A DNA stretch of 36,444 nucleotides from Streptomyces sp. ISL-96 (GTDB lineage: Bacteria; Actinomycetota; Actinomycetes; Streptomycetales; Streptomycetaceae), in assembly GCF_018614035.1 (NCBI RefSeq), contig NZ_JAGGPA010000070.1, positions 1-36,444 on the forward strand, in the 5' to 3' direction. Position 1 is the stretch's first letter. The number at the start of each line of letters is the position of its first letter. Below, piece by piece: positions 21,852 through 29,567 of this stretch. A program made the translations under genes and the position numbers. Under the pieces are notes generated by a model. It saw nothing but the letters and a program-made list of their open reading frames with translations. It was not told the origin of the DNA and did no database searches.

Positions 21852-22759
21852 GCGGCGCCAGGGAACGACTGACGGACACCCTGTACGGCCTCGGCTGGGC
21901 AACGGTCAAGAAGCTGCCGGAACCGGTGTCCGTCGCCCTCGGGCGCACGATCGCCGACACGGTGTGGAAGCGGCGCGGCAAAAGCGTGCTGCGGCTGGAG
22001 TCCAACCTCGCCCGGGTCGTGCCGGACGCGGGCCCCGAGCGACTCGCCGAGCTGTCCAGGGCCGGCATGCGCTCGTACATGCGCTACTGGATGGAGTCCT
22101 TCCGGCTGCCCGCGTGGAGCCCGGAGCGTGTGAAGAACGGCGTCCAGGTCGAGGACATAGACCGCCTCACCGACGCGATCTCCTCCGGGCGGGGCGTCAT
22201 CATCGCGCTGCCGCACCTGGCCAACTGGGATCTCGCGGGCGCCTGGGCCACCACCAAGCTGGAGATTCCCTTCACCACGGTCGCGGAGCGGCTCAAGCCC
22301 GAGACGCTGTACGACCGGTTCGTCGCGTACCGGGAGGGCCTCGGGATGGAGGTCCTGCCGCACGAGGGCGGCAGCGCCTTCGGGACGCTGGCGCGGCGGC
22401 TGCGGGCCGGGGGCCTCGTCTGCCTGGTCGCCGACCGCGACCTGTCGGCGTCCGGCACCGAGGTGAAGTTCTTCGGCGATACGGCGCGCATGCCCAGCGG
22501 GCCCGCACTGCTGGCGCAGCAGACCGGGGCGCTGCTCCTGCCCGTGACGCTCTGGTACGACGATTCGCCGGTGATGCGCGGACGGGTCCACCCGCCCGTC
22601 GACGTACCGGAGGCGGGGACGAAGGCCGAGAAGACGTCGGTGATGACCCAGGCGCTGGCGGACGCCTTCGCGACCGGTATCGCCGACCACCCCCAGGACT
22701 GGCACATGCTGCAACGGCTGTGGCTCGATGATCTCGAGCCGCGTCAGGAGAGCTCGTGA
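21848..22759 (+). CDS. Phosphatidylinositol mannoside acyltransferase
   Basis: A 303-residue lysophospholipid-acyltransferase (LpxL/HtrB) family member with the catalytic HxxxxD motif LPHLANWDLAG (His123, Asp128), the second motif GLVCLVADRDLSASGTEVKFFG, and MPSGPALLAQQTGALLLPV. Its Mycobacterium counterpart at this place (PatA) acylates the 6-position of the mannose added by PimA, on the cytoplasmic face of the membrane. The GTG start overlaps the pgsA stop, and its own stop overlaps pimA, so the three genes are translated as a coupled block. Confidence 0.93.
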   Translation: MSGARERLTDTLYGLGWATVKKLPEPVSVALGRTIADTVWKRRGKSVLRLESNLARVVPDAGPERLAELSRAGMRSYMRYWMESFRLPAWSPERVKNGVQVEDIDRLTDAISSGRGVIIALPHLANWDLAGAWATTKLEIPFTTVAERLKPETLYDRFVAYREGLGMEVLPHEGGSAFGTLARRLRAGGLVCLVADRDLSASGTEVKFFGDTARMPSGPALLAQQTGALLLPVTLWYDDSPVMRGRVHPPVDVPEAGTKAEKTSVMTQALADAFATGIADHPQDWHMLQRLWLDDLEPRQESS

Positions 22760-23922
22760 AGATCGGCATTGTCTGCCCGTACTCGTGGGACGTGCCGGGC
22801 GGCGTCCAGTTCCACATCCGTGACCTGGCCGAGCATCTGATCCGGCTCGGGCACGAGGTCTGTGTCCTGGCTCCCTCGGACGACGAGACGCCGCTGCCGC
22901 CGTACGTCGTGTCCGCCGGCCGGGCTGTGCCCGTGCCGTACAACGGCTCGGTCGCGCGCCTCAACTTCGGCTTCCTGTCGGCCGCGCGGGTGCGGCGCTG
23001 GCTGCACGACGGCAGGTTCGACGTGATCCACATCCACGAGCCGACCTCGCCGTCGCTCGGGCTGCTCGCGTGCTGGGCCGCGCAGGGTCCGATCGTCGCC
23101 ACCTTCCACACCTCGAACCCGAAGTCCCGGGCGATGATCGCGGCGTACCCGATCCTGCAGCCCGCGCTGGAGAAGATCAGCGCGCGTATCGCGGTGAGCG
23201 AGTACGCGCGGCGCACGCTGGTCGAGCACCTAGGCGGGGACGCGGTCGTCATCCCCAACGGTGTCGATGTCGACTTCTTCGCGAAGGCCGAGCCCGAGGC
23301 CGACTGGCAGGGCAACACCATCGGCTTCATCGGCCGCATCGACGAGCCGCGCAAGGGCCTGCCCGTCCTGATGCGCGCGCTGCCGAAGATCCTGGCCGAG
23401 CGCCCGGACACCCGGCTGCTGGTCGCGGGCCGGGGCGACGAGCAGGAAGCGGTCGCATCCCTCCCCGAGGAGATGCGCGACCGCGTCGAATTCCTCGGCA
23501 TGGTGAGCGACGAGGACAAGGCGCGGCTGCTGCGGAGTGTCGACCTGTACGTCGCGCCGAACACCGGCGGCGAGAGCTTCGGCATCATCCTCGTCGAGGC
23601 GATGTCGGCGGGCGCGGCGGTGCTGGCCAGCGACCTGGACGCGTTCGCGCAGGTACTGGACCAGGGGGCGGCGGGCGAGCTCTTCGCCAACGAGGACGCG
23701 GACGCGCTCGCCTCGGCGGCGGTGCGGCTGCTGGGGGACCCGGAGCGGCTGGTGGAGCTGCGGCTGCGGGGGTCGGCGCACGTACGGCGCTTCGACTGGT
23801 CGACGGTGGCGGCGGACATCCTGTCGGTGTACGAGACGGTGACGGACGGGGCGGCGTCGGTGGACACGGATGAGCGGGTTGGGCTGCGGGCACGGTTCGG
23901 GCTGGCCCGCGACCGGGACTGA
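22756..23922 (+). CDS. pimA: Phosphatidylinositol alpha-mannosyltransferase
   Basis: A 388-residue GT-B (GT4) glycosyltransferase that moves mannose from GDP-mannose to phosphatidylinositol, the first step of PIM synthesis. The N-terminus VCPYSWDVPGGVQFHIRDL has the Gly-Gly loop binding the donor phosphate, HIHEPTSPS follows, and the E-x7-E motif is ESFGIILVE (Glu273, Glu281). Length and motif positions match mycobacterial PimA. A short basic tail extends beyond the Rossmann core. The GTG start overlaps the acyltransferase stop by four bases. Other GT4 enzymes share these motifs, but the lipid neighbours settle the call. Confidence 0.95.
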   Translation: MKIGIVCPYSWDVPGGVQFHIRDLAEHLIRLGHEVCVLAPSDDETPLPPYVVSAGRAVPVPYNGSVARLNFGFLSAARVRRWLHDGRFDVIHIHEPTSPSLGLLACWAAQGPIVATFHTSNPKSRAMIAAYPILQPALEKISARIAVSEYARRTLVEHLGGDAVVIPNGVDVDFFAKAEPEADWQGNTIGFIGRIDEPRKGLPVLMRALPKILAERPDTRLLVAGRGDEQEAVASLPEEMRDRVEFLGMVSDEDKARLLRSVDLYVAPNTGGESFGIILVEAMSAGAAVLASDLDAFAQVLDQGAAGELFANEDADALASAAVRLLGDPERLVELRLRGSAHVRRFDWSTVAADILSVYETVTDGAASVDTDERVGLRARFGLARDRD

Positions 23923-24006
23923 CCGTGCGGTGGTGACGGTTCAGCTTTGCCCACCGGCCGGAGCGGCCCGCCCCCGGCACCCACAAAGGGCCCGGCACCG
24001 CCCAGG

Positions 24007-24012
24007 TAACGT
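24007..24012 (+). promoter_or_regulatory. -10 element of the LemA-like gene (leaderless)
   Basis: TAACGT, 8 nt, then the GTG at 24021, without a ribosome-binding site. Confidence 0.5.
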
Positions 24013-24020
24013 GGCCGCCC

Positions 24021-24569
24021 GTGACCGTAACCCTCATCTGGATCGTCGTAGCCATCCTCGCCATCGGGCTGTACCTCAGCTGGACCGCGGGCCGGCTGGA
24101 CCGCCTGCACGCCCGTATCGACGCTGCCCGCGCCGCGCTCGACGCCCAGTTGCTGCGCCGCGCGTCGGTCACCCTGGAGCTGGCGACCTCCGGTGTGCTC
24201 GACCCCGCCGCGTCGATTCTGCTGTACCAGGCCGCGCACGCCGCCCGGCAGGCCGAGGAGGACCACCGGGAGGTCGCGGAGAGCGAGCTGAGCCAGGCGC
24301 TGCGGGCGGTCTTCGGGGAGGCGGCGCAGGTGGACGCCGTCAAGGAGGCGCCCGGCGGCGAGGAGGCCGCGGAGGAGCTGGCGGCAGCCGTACGGCGCGT
24401 ACCGATGGCCCGGCGCTTCCACAACGACTCCGTACGCGCCGCCCGCGCCCTGCGCCGCCACCGCAAGGTCAGGTGGTTCCGGCTTGCGGGCCACGCGCCG
24501 TTCCCGCTGGCCTTCGAGATGGACGACGCACCTCCTGTGGCGCTGGCCGACCGCCCCGGCAGCCAGTAA
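24021..24569 (+). CDS. Membrane-anchored LemA-like protein
   Basis: A 182-residue protein with one N-terminal membrane helix (VTLIWIVVAILAIGLYLS), then a soluble helical domain. LDRLHARIDAARAALDAQLLRR matches the 'D-x-QLxRR' opening of LemA proteins, and MARRFHNDSVRAARALRRHR followed by LAGHAPFPLAFEMDD matches the LemA 'RRFYNDAVR...' end. The fit is partial, so it may be a distant relative. Function unknown. It sits between pimA and pdxS on the same strand, as a conserved membrane protein does in Mycobacterium. The GTG start follows TAACGT by 8 nt, suggesting its own leaderless transcript. Confidence 0.82.
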   Translation: MTVTLIWIVVAILAIGLYLSWTAGRLDRLHARIDAARAALDAQLLRRASVTLELATSGVLDPAASILLYQAAHAARQAEEDHREVAESELSQALRAVFGEAAQVDAVKEAPGGEEAAEELAAAVRRVPMARRFHNDSVRAARALRRHRKVRWFRLAGHAPFPLAFEMDDAPPVALADRPGSQ

Positions 24570-24667
24570 AACGATCCACCGGCTACACATTGGCCCTTGC
24601 GGTGGACTGGTCGGGCGATGTTCTCTCGGAGTAGCAAGAACCTTCTTTCTTCGAGTGAGGTCCATCC

Positions 24668-25576
24668 GTGTCCAGCACCAGCAACTTCCAGGCCCCCGAG
24701 ACCGGCACCGCACGCGTGAAGCGCGGCATGGCGGAGCAGCTCAAGGGCGGCGTCATCATGGACGTCGTCAACGCCGAGCAGGCGAAGATCGCCGAAGACG
24801 CGGGCGCCGTTGCCGTCATGGCGCTGGAGCGCGTGCCCGCCGACATCCGCAAGGACGGCGGCGTGGCCCGGATGTCCGACCCCAACATGATCGAAGAGAT
24901 CATCGAGGCCGTGTCGATCCCGGTCATGGCGAAGTCCCGCATCGGCCACTTCGTCGAGGCCCAGATCCTCCAGTCCCTCGGCGTCGACTACATCGACGAG
25001 TCCGAGGTCCTGACCCCGGCCGACGAGGTCAACCACTCCGACAAGTGGGCGTTCACCACCCCCTTCGTCTGTGGCGCCACCAACCTGGGTGAGGCCCTGC
25101 GCCGTATCGCCGAGGGCGCGGCCATGATCCGCTCGAAGGGCGAGGCCGGCACCGGCAACGTCGTCGAGGCCGTGCGTCACCTGCGCCAGATCAAGAACGA
25201 GATCGCGAAGCTGCGCGGCTACGACAACAACGAGCTGTACGCCGCCGCCAAGGAGCTCCGCGCCCCGTACGAGATCGTCAAGGAGGTCGCCGAGCTCGGA
25301 AAGCTTCCGGTCGTGCTGTTCTCCGCCGGTGGCGTCGCCACCCCCGCCGACGCCGCGCTGATGCGCCAGCTCGGCGCGGAGGGCGTCTTCGTCGGCTCCG
25401 GCATCTTCAAGTCCGGCGACCCGGCCGCCCGTGCCGCCGCGATCGTGAAGGCCACCACCTTCTACGACGACCCGAAGATCATCGCGGACGCGTCGCGGAA
25501 CCTGGGCGAGGCCATGGTCGGCATCAACTGCGACACCCTCCCCGAGTCCGAGCGCTACGCCAACCGCGGCTGGTAG
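24668..25576 (+). CDS. pdxS: Pyridoxal 5'-phosphate synthase subunit PdxS
   Basis: A 302-residue (beta/alpha)8 subunit that builds PLP from ribose 5-phosphate, glyceraldehyde 3-phosphate and ammonia. Hallmarks are TARVKRGMAEQLKGGVIMDV, VMAKSRIGH with the ribose-binding Lys89, the phosphate loop RSKGEAGTGNVVEAV (second catalytic lysine), and FSAGGVATPADAALM. It forms a dodecamer with twelve PdxT subunits. The GTG start has GAGG 7 nt upstream. It ends at the pdxT gene, consistent with one operon. Confidence 0.98.
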   Translation: MSSTSNFQAPETGTARVKRGMAEQLKGGVIMDVVNAEQAKIAEDAGAVAVMALERVPADIRKDGGVARMSDPNMIEEIIEAVSIPVMAKSRIGHFVEAQILQSLGVDYIDESEVLTPADEVNHSDKWAFTTPFVCGATNLGEALRRIAEGAAMIRSKGEAGTGNVVEAVRHLRQIKNEIAKLRGYDNNELYAAAKELRAPYEIVKEVAELGKLPVVLFSAGGVATPADAALMRQLGAEGVFVGSGIFKSGDPAARAAAIVKATTFYDDPKIIADASRNLGEAMVGINCDTLPESERYANRGW

Positions 25577-25584
25577 TGCCTGAC

Positions 25585-26175
25585 ATGAGCAACCCTGTGA
25601 TCGGAGTCCTGGCTCTCCAGGGCGACGTACGGGAGCACCTGGTCGCCCTGGCCGTGGCGGACGCCACGGCCAGGCCGGTCCGGCGTCCCGAGGAGCTCGC
25701 CGAGGTCGACGGCCTGGTCATTCCCGGCGGCGAGTCCACCACCATGTCCAAGCTGGCCACGCTCTTCGGCATGCACGAGCCGCTGCGTGAGCGCATCAAG
25801 GACGGCATGCCGGTCTACGGCACGTGCGCCGGCCTGATCATGCTCGCCGACAAGATCCTGGACCCGCGCTCGGGTCAGGAGACCTTCGGCGGCATCGACA
25901 TGATCGTGCGCCGCAACGCCTTCGGACGGCAGAACGAGTCGTTCGAGGCGGGGGTCGAGGTCGCGGGCATAGCGGACGGTCCCGTCGAGGGCGTCTTCAT
26001 CCGCGCCCCGTGGGTGGAGTCGGTCGGCGCCCGCGTCGAGGTGCTCGCCGAGCACGACGGCCACATCGTCGCCGTACGTCAGGGCAACGCCCTCGCCACG
26101 TCGTTCCACCCCGAACTGACGGGCGACCACCGGGTGCACGAGCTCTTCACAGAGATGGTGCGCGCCGTAGGCTGA
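25585..26175 (+). CDS. pdxT: PdxT glutaminase subunit of PLP synthase
   Basis: A 196-residue class I glutamine amidotransferase feeding ammonia to PdxS. The opening IGVLALQGDVREH, the oxyanion region PGGESTTMSKL, nucleophile Cys81 in YGTCAGLIM, and the His-Glu pair in SFHPELTGDHRVHELF are intact. The start is placed at the ATG at 25585, where the conserved sequence begins. A GTG at 25576 overlapping the pdxS stop (TAGTG) would add three residues and cannot be excluded. Neither has a clear ribosome site, in keeping with translation coupled to pdxS. Confidence 0.96.
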   Translation: MSNPVIGVLALQGDVREHLVALAVADATARPVRRPEELAEVDGLVIPGGESTTMSKLATLFGMHEPLRERIKDGMPVYGTCAGLIMLADKILDPRSGQETFGGIDMIVRRNAFGRQNESFEAGVEVAGIADGPVEGVFIRAPWVESVGARVEVLAEHDGHIVAVRQGNALATSFHPELTGDHRVHELFTEMVRAVG

Positions 26176-26238
26176 CGGGATCCCGGTAGGATCTCTGCCG
26201 AACGCAGCAGTATTTGGTGACGCGAAGGAGACAGGCGG

Positions 26239-26994
26239 ATGTCCGGCCACTCTAAATGGGCTACGACGAAGCACAAGAAGGCCGTGATCGATGCCAAGCG
26301 CGGCAAGCTCTTCGCGAAGCTGATCAAGAACATCGAGGTCGCGGCCCGCACCGGTGGCGCCGACATCGACGGTAACCCGACCCTCTTCGACGCCATCCAG
26401 AAGGCGAAGAAGAGCTCCGTCCCCAACAAGAACATCGACTCCGCGGTCAAGCGCGGTGGCGGTCTCGAGGCGGGCGGCGTCGACTACGAGACCATCATGT
26501 ACGAGGGTTACGGCCCCAACGGTGTCGCGGTGCTCATCGAGTGCCTCACCGACAACCGCAACCGCGCCGCCTCCGACGTGCGGGTCGCCATGACCCGCAA
26601 CGGCGGCTCGATGGCCGACCCCGGCTCCGTCTCGTATCTCTTCAACCGCAAGGGCGTCGTGGTCGTCCCCAAGGGCGAGCTGACCGAGGACGACGTGCTA
26701 GGCGCGGTGCTCGACGCGGGCGCCGAGGAGGTCAACGACCTCGGTGAGTCCTTCGAGGTGCTGAGCGAGGCCACCGACCTGGTCGCGGTCCGCACCGCGC
26801 TCCAGGACGCCGGCATCGACTACGACTCGGCGGACGCCAACTTCGTCCCGACCATGCAGGTCGAGCTCGACGAGGAAGGCGCGCGGAAGATCTTCAAGCT
26901 CATCGACGCGCTGGAGGACAGCGACGACGTGCAGAACGTCTTCGCCAACTTCGACGTCTCGGACGAGGTCATGGAGAAGGTCGACGCGGCCTGA
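26239..26994 (+). CDS. YebC/TACO1-family protein
   Basis: A 251-residue YebC/PmpR/TACO1 protein, nearly full family length. It opens MSGHSKWATTKHKKAVIDAK, with NKNIDSAVKRGGG and YEGYGPNGVAVLIECLTDN, all family signatures. The family was long called a transcription regulator; recent work on homologues points to a ribosome-associated role in translating proline-rich stretches. The Pro-rich SecD and Rel N-termini downstream would be such clients (speculation). GAAGGAG at 26224-26230 is the ribosome site. TAGGAT at 26187-26192 may be a promoter -10. A hairpin terminator follows, so ruvC starts separately. Confidence 0.95.
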   Translation: MSGHSKWATTKHKKAVIDAKRGKLFAKLIKNIEVAARTGGADIDGNPTLFDAIQKAKKSSVPNKNIDSAVKRGGGLEAGGVDYETIMYEGYGPNGVAVLIECLTDNRNRAASDVRVAMTRNGGSMADPGSVSYLFNRKGVVVVPKGELTEDDVLGAVLDAGAEEVNDLGESFEVLSEATDLVAVRTALQDAGIDYDSADANFVPTMQVELDEEGARKIFKLIDALEDSDDVQNVFANFDVSDEVMEKVDAA

Positions 26995-27032
26995 TTCGCT
27001 GATCAGCACGTCGACAGTGCTTTATACCCGCT

Positions 27033-27067
27033 GACGGGCCGACGGGACACGCTCCCGGCGGCCCGTC
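27033..27067. terminator. Terminator between the YebC-family gene and ruvC
   Basis: Stem GACGGGCCG-A-CGGGA / TCCCG-G-CGGCCCGTC with a 5-nt loop: 14 paired bases and one A/G mismatch. It separates the YebC transcript from the ruvCAB promoter. Confidence 0.7.
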
Positions 27068-27073
27068 CGTGCG

Positions 27074-27096
27074 TTGTCAGAGCCAGCCGCTACTGT
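27074..27096 (+). promoter_or_regulatory. RecA-NDp (PafBC-type) DNA-damage promoter of ruvCAB
   Basis: TTGTCAGAG, exactly 8 nt, then TACTGT. The published mycobacterial RecA-NDp consensus is tTGTCRgtg-N8-TAnnnT, so only one position of the nine-base element differs. The 11-nt distance between TTGTCA and the -10 is too short for an ordinary promoter but right for this class. Transcription would begin near 27103, giving a leader of about 28 nt. Confidence 0.75.
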
Positions 27097-27130
27097 GCTG
27101 ATCAGTCGAAAGAGTGAGGGGGCGGTCGCG

Positions 27131-27679
27131 ATGCGCGTACTGGGCGTGGACCCGGGGCTGACCCGGTGCGGCATCGGCGTCGTCGAAGGTGTCGCCGGCC
27201 GTCCCCTGAAGATGCTCGGGGTCGGAGTCGTGCGCACGCCGTCGGACGCCGAGTTGGGGGAGCGTCTGGTCGCCATCGAGCGCGGCATCGAGGAATGGCT
27301 CGACGAGTATCAGCCCCAATTCGTGGCCGTGGAGCGGGTGTTCAGTCAGCACAACGTCCGTACGGTCATGGGTACGGCCCAGGCCAGCGCGGTCGCGATG
27401 CTGTGCGCCGCCCGCCGCGGGCTGCCCGTCGCCCTGCATACGCCCAGCGAGGTCAAAGCGGCGGTCACCGGCAACGGCCGGGCCGAGAAGGACCAGGTCG
27501 GCGCGATGGTCACCCGGCTGCTGCGGCTCGACGCCCCGCCCAAACCGGCCGACGCCGCCGACGCCCTCGCGCTCGCCATCTGCCACATCTGGCGCGCCCC
27601 CGCCGCCAACCGCCTCCAGCAGGCGCACGCCGCGGCCCGCACGCCCCGCATCCCCGTCGTACGGAAGGTCACGCGATGA
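27131..27679 (+). CDS. ruvC: Crossover junction endodeoxyribonuclease RuvC
   Basis: A 182-residue Holliday-junction resolvase; a dimer cuts junctions held by RuvAB. The four acidic active-site residues are present: Asp7 (LGVDPGLTRCG), Glu68 (VAVERVF), Asp141 and Asp144 (ADAADALALAICH). HTPSEVKAAVTGNGRAEKDQV is the DNA-binding loop. The ATG at 27131 has GAGGGGG about 8 nt upstream. A longer in-frame start at 27074 would include the promoter and is rejected. The stop overlaps ruvA (ATGA). Confidence 0.97.
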   Translation: MRVLGVDPGLTRCGIGVVEGVAGRPLKMLGVGVVRTPSDAELGERLVAIERGIEEWLDEYQPQFVAVERVFSQHNVRTVMGTAQASAVAMLCAARRGLPVALHTPSEVKAAVTGNGRAEKDQVGAMVTRLLRLDAPPKPADAADALALAICHIWRAPAANRLQQAHAAARTPRIPVVRKVTR

Positions 27680-28305
27680 TCGCGTTCGTCAGCGGCCCGG
27701 TCGCCGCACTCGCCCCCACCACGGCGGTCATCGAGGTCGGCGGCATCGGCATGGCCGTGCAGTGCACGCCGAACACCCTGTCCACGCTGCGCCTGGGCCA
27801 GGACGCGAAGCTCGCGACCTCCCTGGTCGTACGGGAGGACTCGCTGACCCTCTACGGCTTCGCCGACGACGACGAGCGGCAGGTCTTCGAGCTGCTCCAG
27901 ACCGCCAGCGGCGTCGGCCCCCGGCTCGCCCAGGCCATGCTCGCCGTGCACTCGCCGGACGCGCTGCGCCTGGCGGTCTCGACGGGTGACGAGAAGGCGC
28001 TCACCGCCGTCCCCGGCATCGGAAAGAAGGGCGCCCAGAAGCTGCTCCTCGAACTCAAGGGCCGCCTCGGCGAGCCGCTCGGTACCGGCGGCCACGTCGG
28101 CGCCCAGCGCGTCGCGTCGGGGCCCGCGCCGTGGGGCGAGCAGCTCCAGGCCGCGCTCATCGGCCTCGGGTACGCGTCGCGCGAGGCCGAGGACGCGGTC
28201 GCCGCGGTGGCCCCGCAGGCCGAGGCGGCCCTGGCAGGGGGCAGCCAGCCGCCGGTGCCGCAATTGCTGCGCGCCGCGCTCCAGACCCTCAACCGCGCCC
28301 GCTGA
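27676..28305 (+). CDS. ruvA: Holliday junction DNA-binding subunit RuvA
   Basis: A 209-residue protein of three domains: an OB barrel (MIAFVSGPVAALAPTTAVIE), tandem helix-hairpin-helix motifs (ASGVGPRLAQAML and VPGIGKKGAQKLLLEL), and after a flexible linker (about 140-155) the C-terminal domain that contacts RuvB (ALIGLGYASREAEDAV). The tetramer holds the four-way junction flat and loads RuvB. The start overlaps the ruvC stop by four bases, so the two are translationally coupled. Confidence 0.97.
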   Translation: MIAFVSGPVAALAPTTAVIEVGGIGMAVQCTPNTLSTLRLGQDAKLATSLVVREDSLTLYGFADDDERQVFELLQTASGVGPRLAQAMLAVHSPDALRLAVSTGDEKALTAVPGIGKKGAQKLLLELKGRLGEPLGTGGHVGAQRVASGPAPWGEQLQAALIGLGYASREAEDAVAAVAPQAEAALAGGSQPPVPQLLRAALQTLNRAR

Positions 28306-28325
28306 CCGATTCGAGAGATCCGTAC

Positions 28326-29393
28326 ATGAACTGGGACGACACCGGACCCGACACCGACCAGCGGCTGGTCGACTCCGGCCCCGACGGCGAGGACCAGGCC
28401 GTCGACGCCGCGCTGCGCCCCAAGGACCTCGACGAGTTCGTGGGCCAGGAGAAGGTCCGCGAGCAGCTCGACCTGGTCCTGAAGGCGGCCCGCGCGCGCG
28501 GCGCCACCGCCGACCACGTGCTGCTCTCCGGTGCCCCCGGGCTCGGCAAGACCACCCTCTCGATGATCATCGCGGCCGAGATGAACGCCCCGATCCGCAT
28601 CACCTCGGGCCCCGCCATCCAGCACGCCGGCGACCTCGCCGCGATCCTCTCCTCCCTCCAGGAGGGCGAGGTCCTCTTCCTCGACGAGATCCACCGGATG
28701 TCCCGCCCGGCCGAAGAAATGCTCTACATGGCCATGGAGGACTTCCGCGTCGACGTGATCGTCGGCAAGGGGCCCGGTGCCACCGCCATCCCGCTGGAAC
28801 TGCCGCCCTTCACCCTGGTCGGCGCCACCACCAGGGCCGGCCTGCTGCCGCCCCCGCTGCGCGACCGTTTCGGCTTCACCGGCCACATGGAGTTCTACGA
28901 GCCCGCCGACCTGGAGCGGGTCATCCACCGCTCCGCGCGCCTCCTCGACCTGGAGATAGACGTGCAGGGCGCCGCGGAGATCGCCGGGCGCTCCCGCGGC
29001 ACGCCCCGTATCGCCAACCGCCTGCTGCGCCGCGTCCGCGACTACGCCCAGGTCAAGGCCGACGGCGTCATCAACCGTGACATCGCCGCCGCGGCCCTCA
29101 AGGTGTACGAGGTAGACGCCCGCGGCCTCGACCGCCTCGACCGGGCCGTGCTCGGCGCGCTGCTCAAGCTGTTCGGCGGCGGACCCGTGGGTCTGTCCAC
29201 GCTCGCGGTCGCCGTGGGGGAGGAGCGGGAGACGGTCGAAGAAGTGGCCGAGCCGTTCCTCGTACGGGAAGGTCTGCTGGCCCGTACACCGAGGGGCCGG
29301 GTGGCCACACCCGCCGCCTGGGCACATCTCGGGCTCGTACCGCCGCGGCAGGGTAACGGAGGAAGCGGACAACCAGGTCTATTCGGGACGTGA
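28326..29393 (+). CDS. ruvB: Holliday junction branch-migration ATPase RuvB
   Basis: A 355-residue AAA+ motor that drives branch migration with RuvA. Walker A is GAPGLGKTT (69-77), Walker B LFLDEIHRM, sensor 1 VGATTRAGLLPPPLRDRFG with the arginine finger, and the C-terminal winged helix is near GPVGLSTLAVAVGEERETVE. The start is the ATG at 28326, 20 nt after ruvA, with GAGAG upstream. An upstream extension of this frame inside ruvA is not RuvB-like. The short acidic N-terminal tail is typical for actinobacteria. Confidence 0.97.
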   Translation: MNWDDTGPDTDQRLVDSGPDGEDQAVDAALRPKDLDEFVGQEKVREQLDLVLKAARARGATADHVLLSGAPGLGKTTLSMIIAAEMNAPIRITSGPAIQHAGDLAAILSSLQEGEVLFLDEIHRMSRPAEEMLYMAMEDFRVDVIVGKGPGATAIPLELPPFTLVGATTRAGLLPPPLRDRFGFTGHMEFYEPADLERVIHRSARLLDLEIDVQGAAEIAGRSRGTPRIANRLLRRVRDYAQVKADGVINRDIAAAALKVYEVDARGLDRLDRAVLGALLKLFGGGPVGLSTLAVAVGEERETVEEVAEPFLVREGLLARTPRGRVATPAAWAHLGLVPPRQGNGGSGQPGLFGT

Positions 29394-29449
29394 CGGACGT
29401 GACGGCGCGGAGGCTCGCCCGGTCAGGAACCACGGTGCGATGCTGGGCG

Positions 29450-29479
29450 TTGTTCCAATGATGCGGACTCGCTTAGACT
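29450..29479 (+). promoter_or_regulatory. Promoter of yajC-secD-secF-apt
   Basis: TTGTTC (29450-29455), 18-nt spacer, TAGACT (29474-29479). The start would be near 29486, giving a leader of about 80 nt before yajC. Confidence 0.65.
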
Positions 29480-29567
29480 CCGCCGATGCCGTCCTTCCAG
29501 GGTCGGCGTGCCCACCCCCGTAGATCAGGCCGCCTCCCAGCGCGGTCGTGCGAAGGAATTTCGTCCC

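Noticed and set aside
28131..28325. RuvB N-terminal extension inside ruvA
   Set aside because: It overlaps conserved RuvA coding sequence in another frame and has no RuvB similarity.
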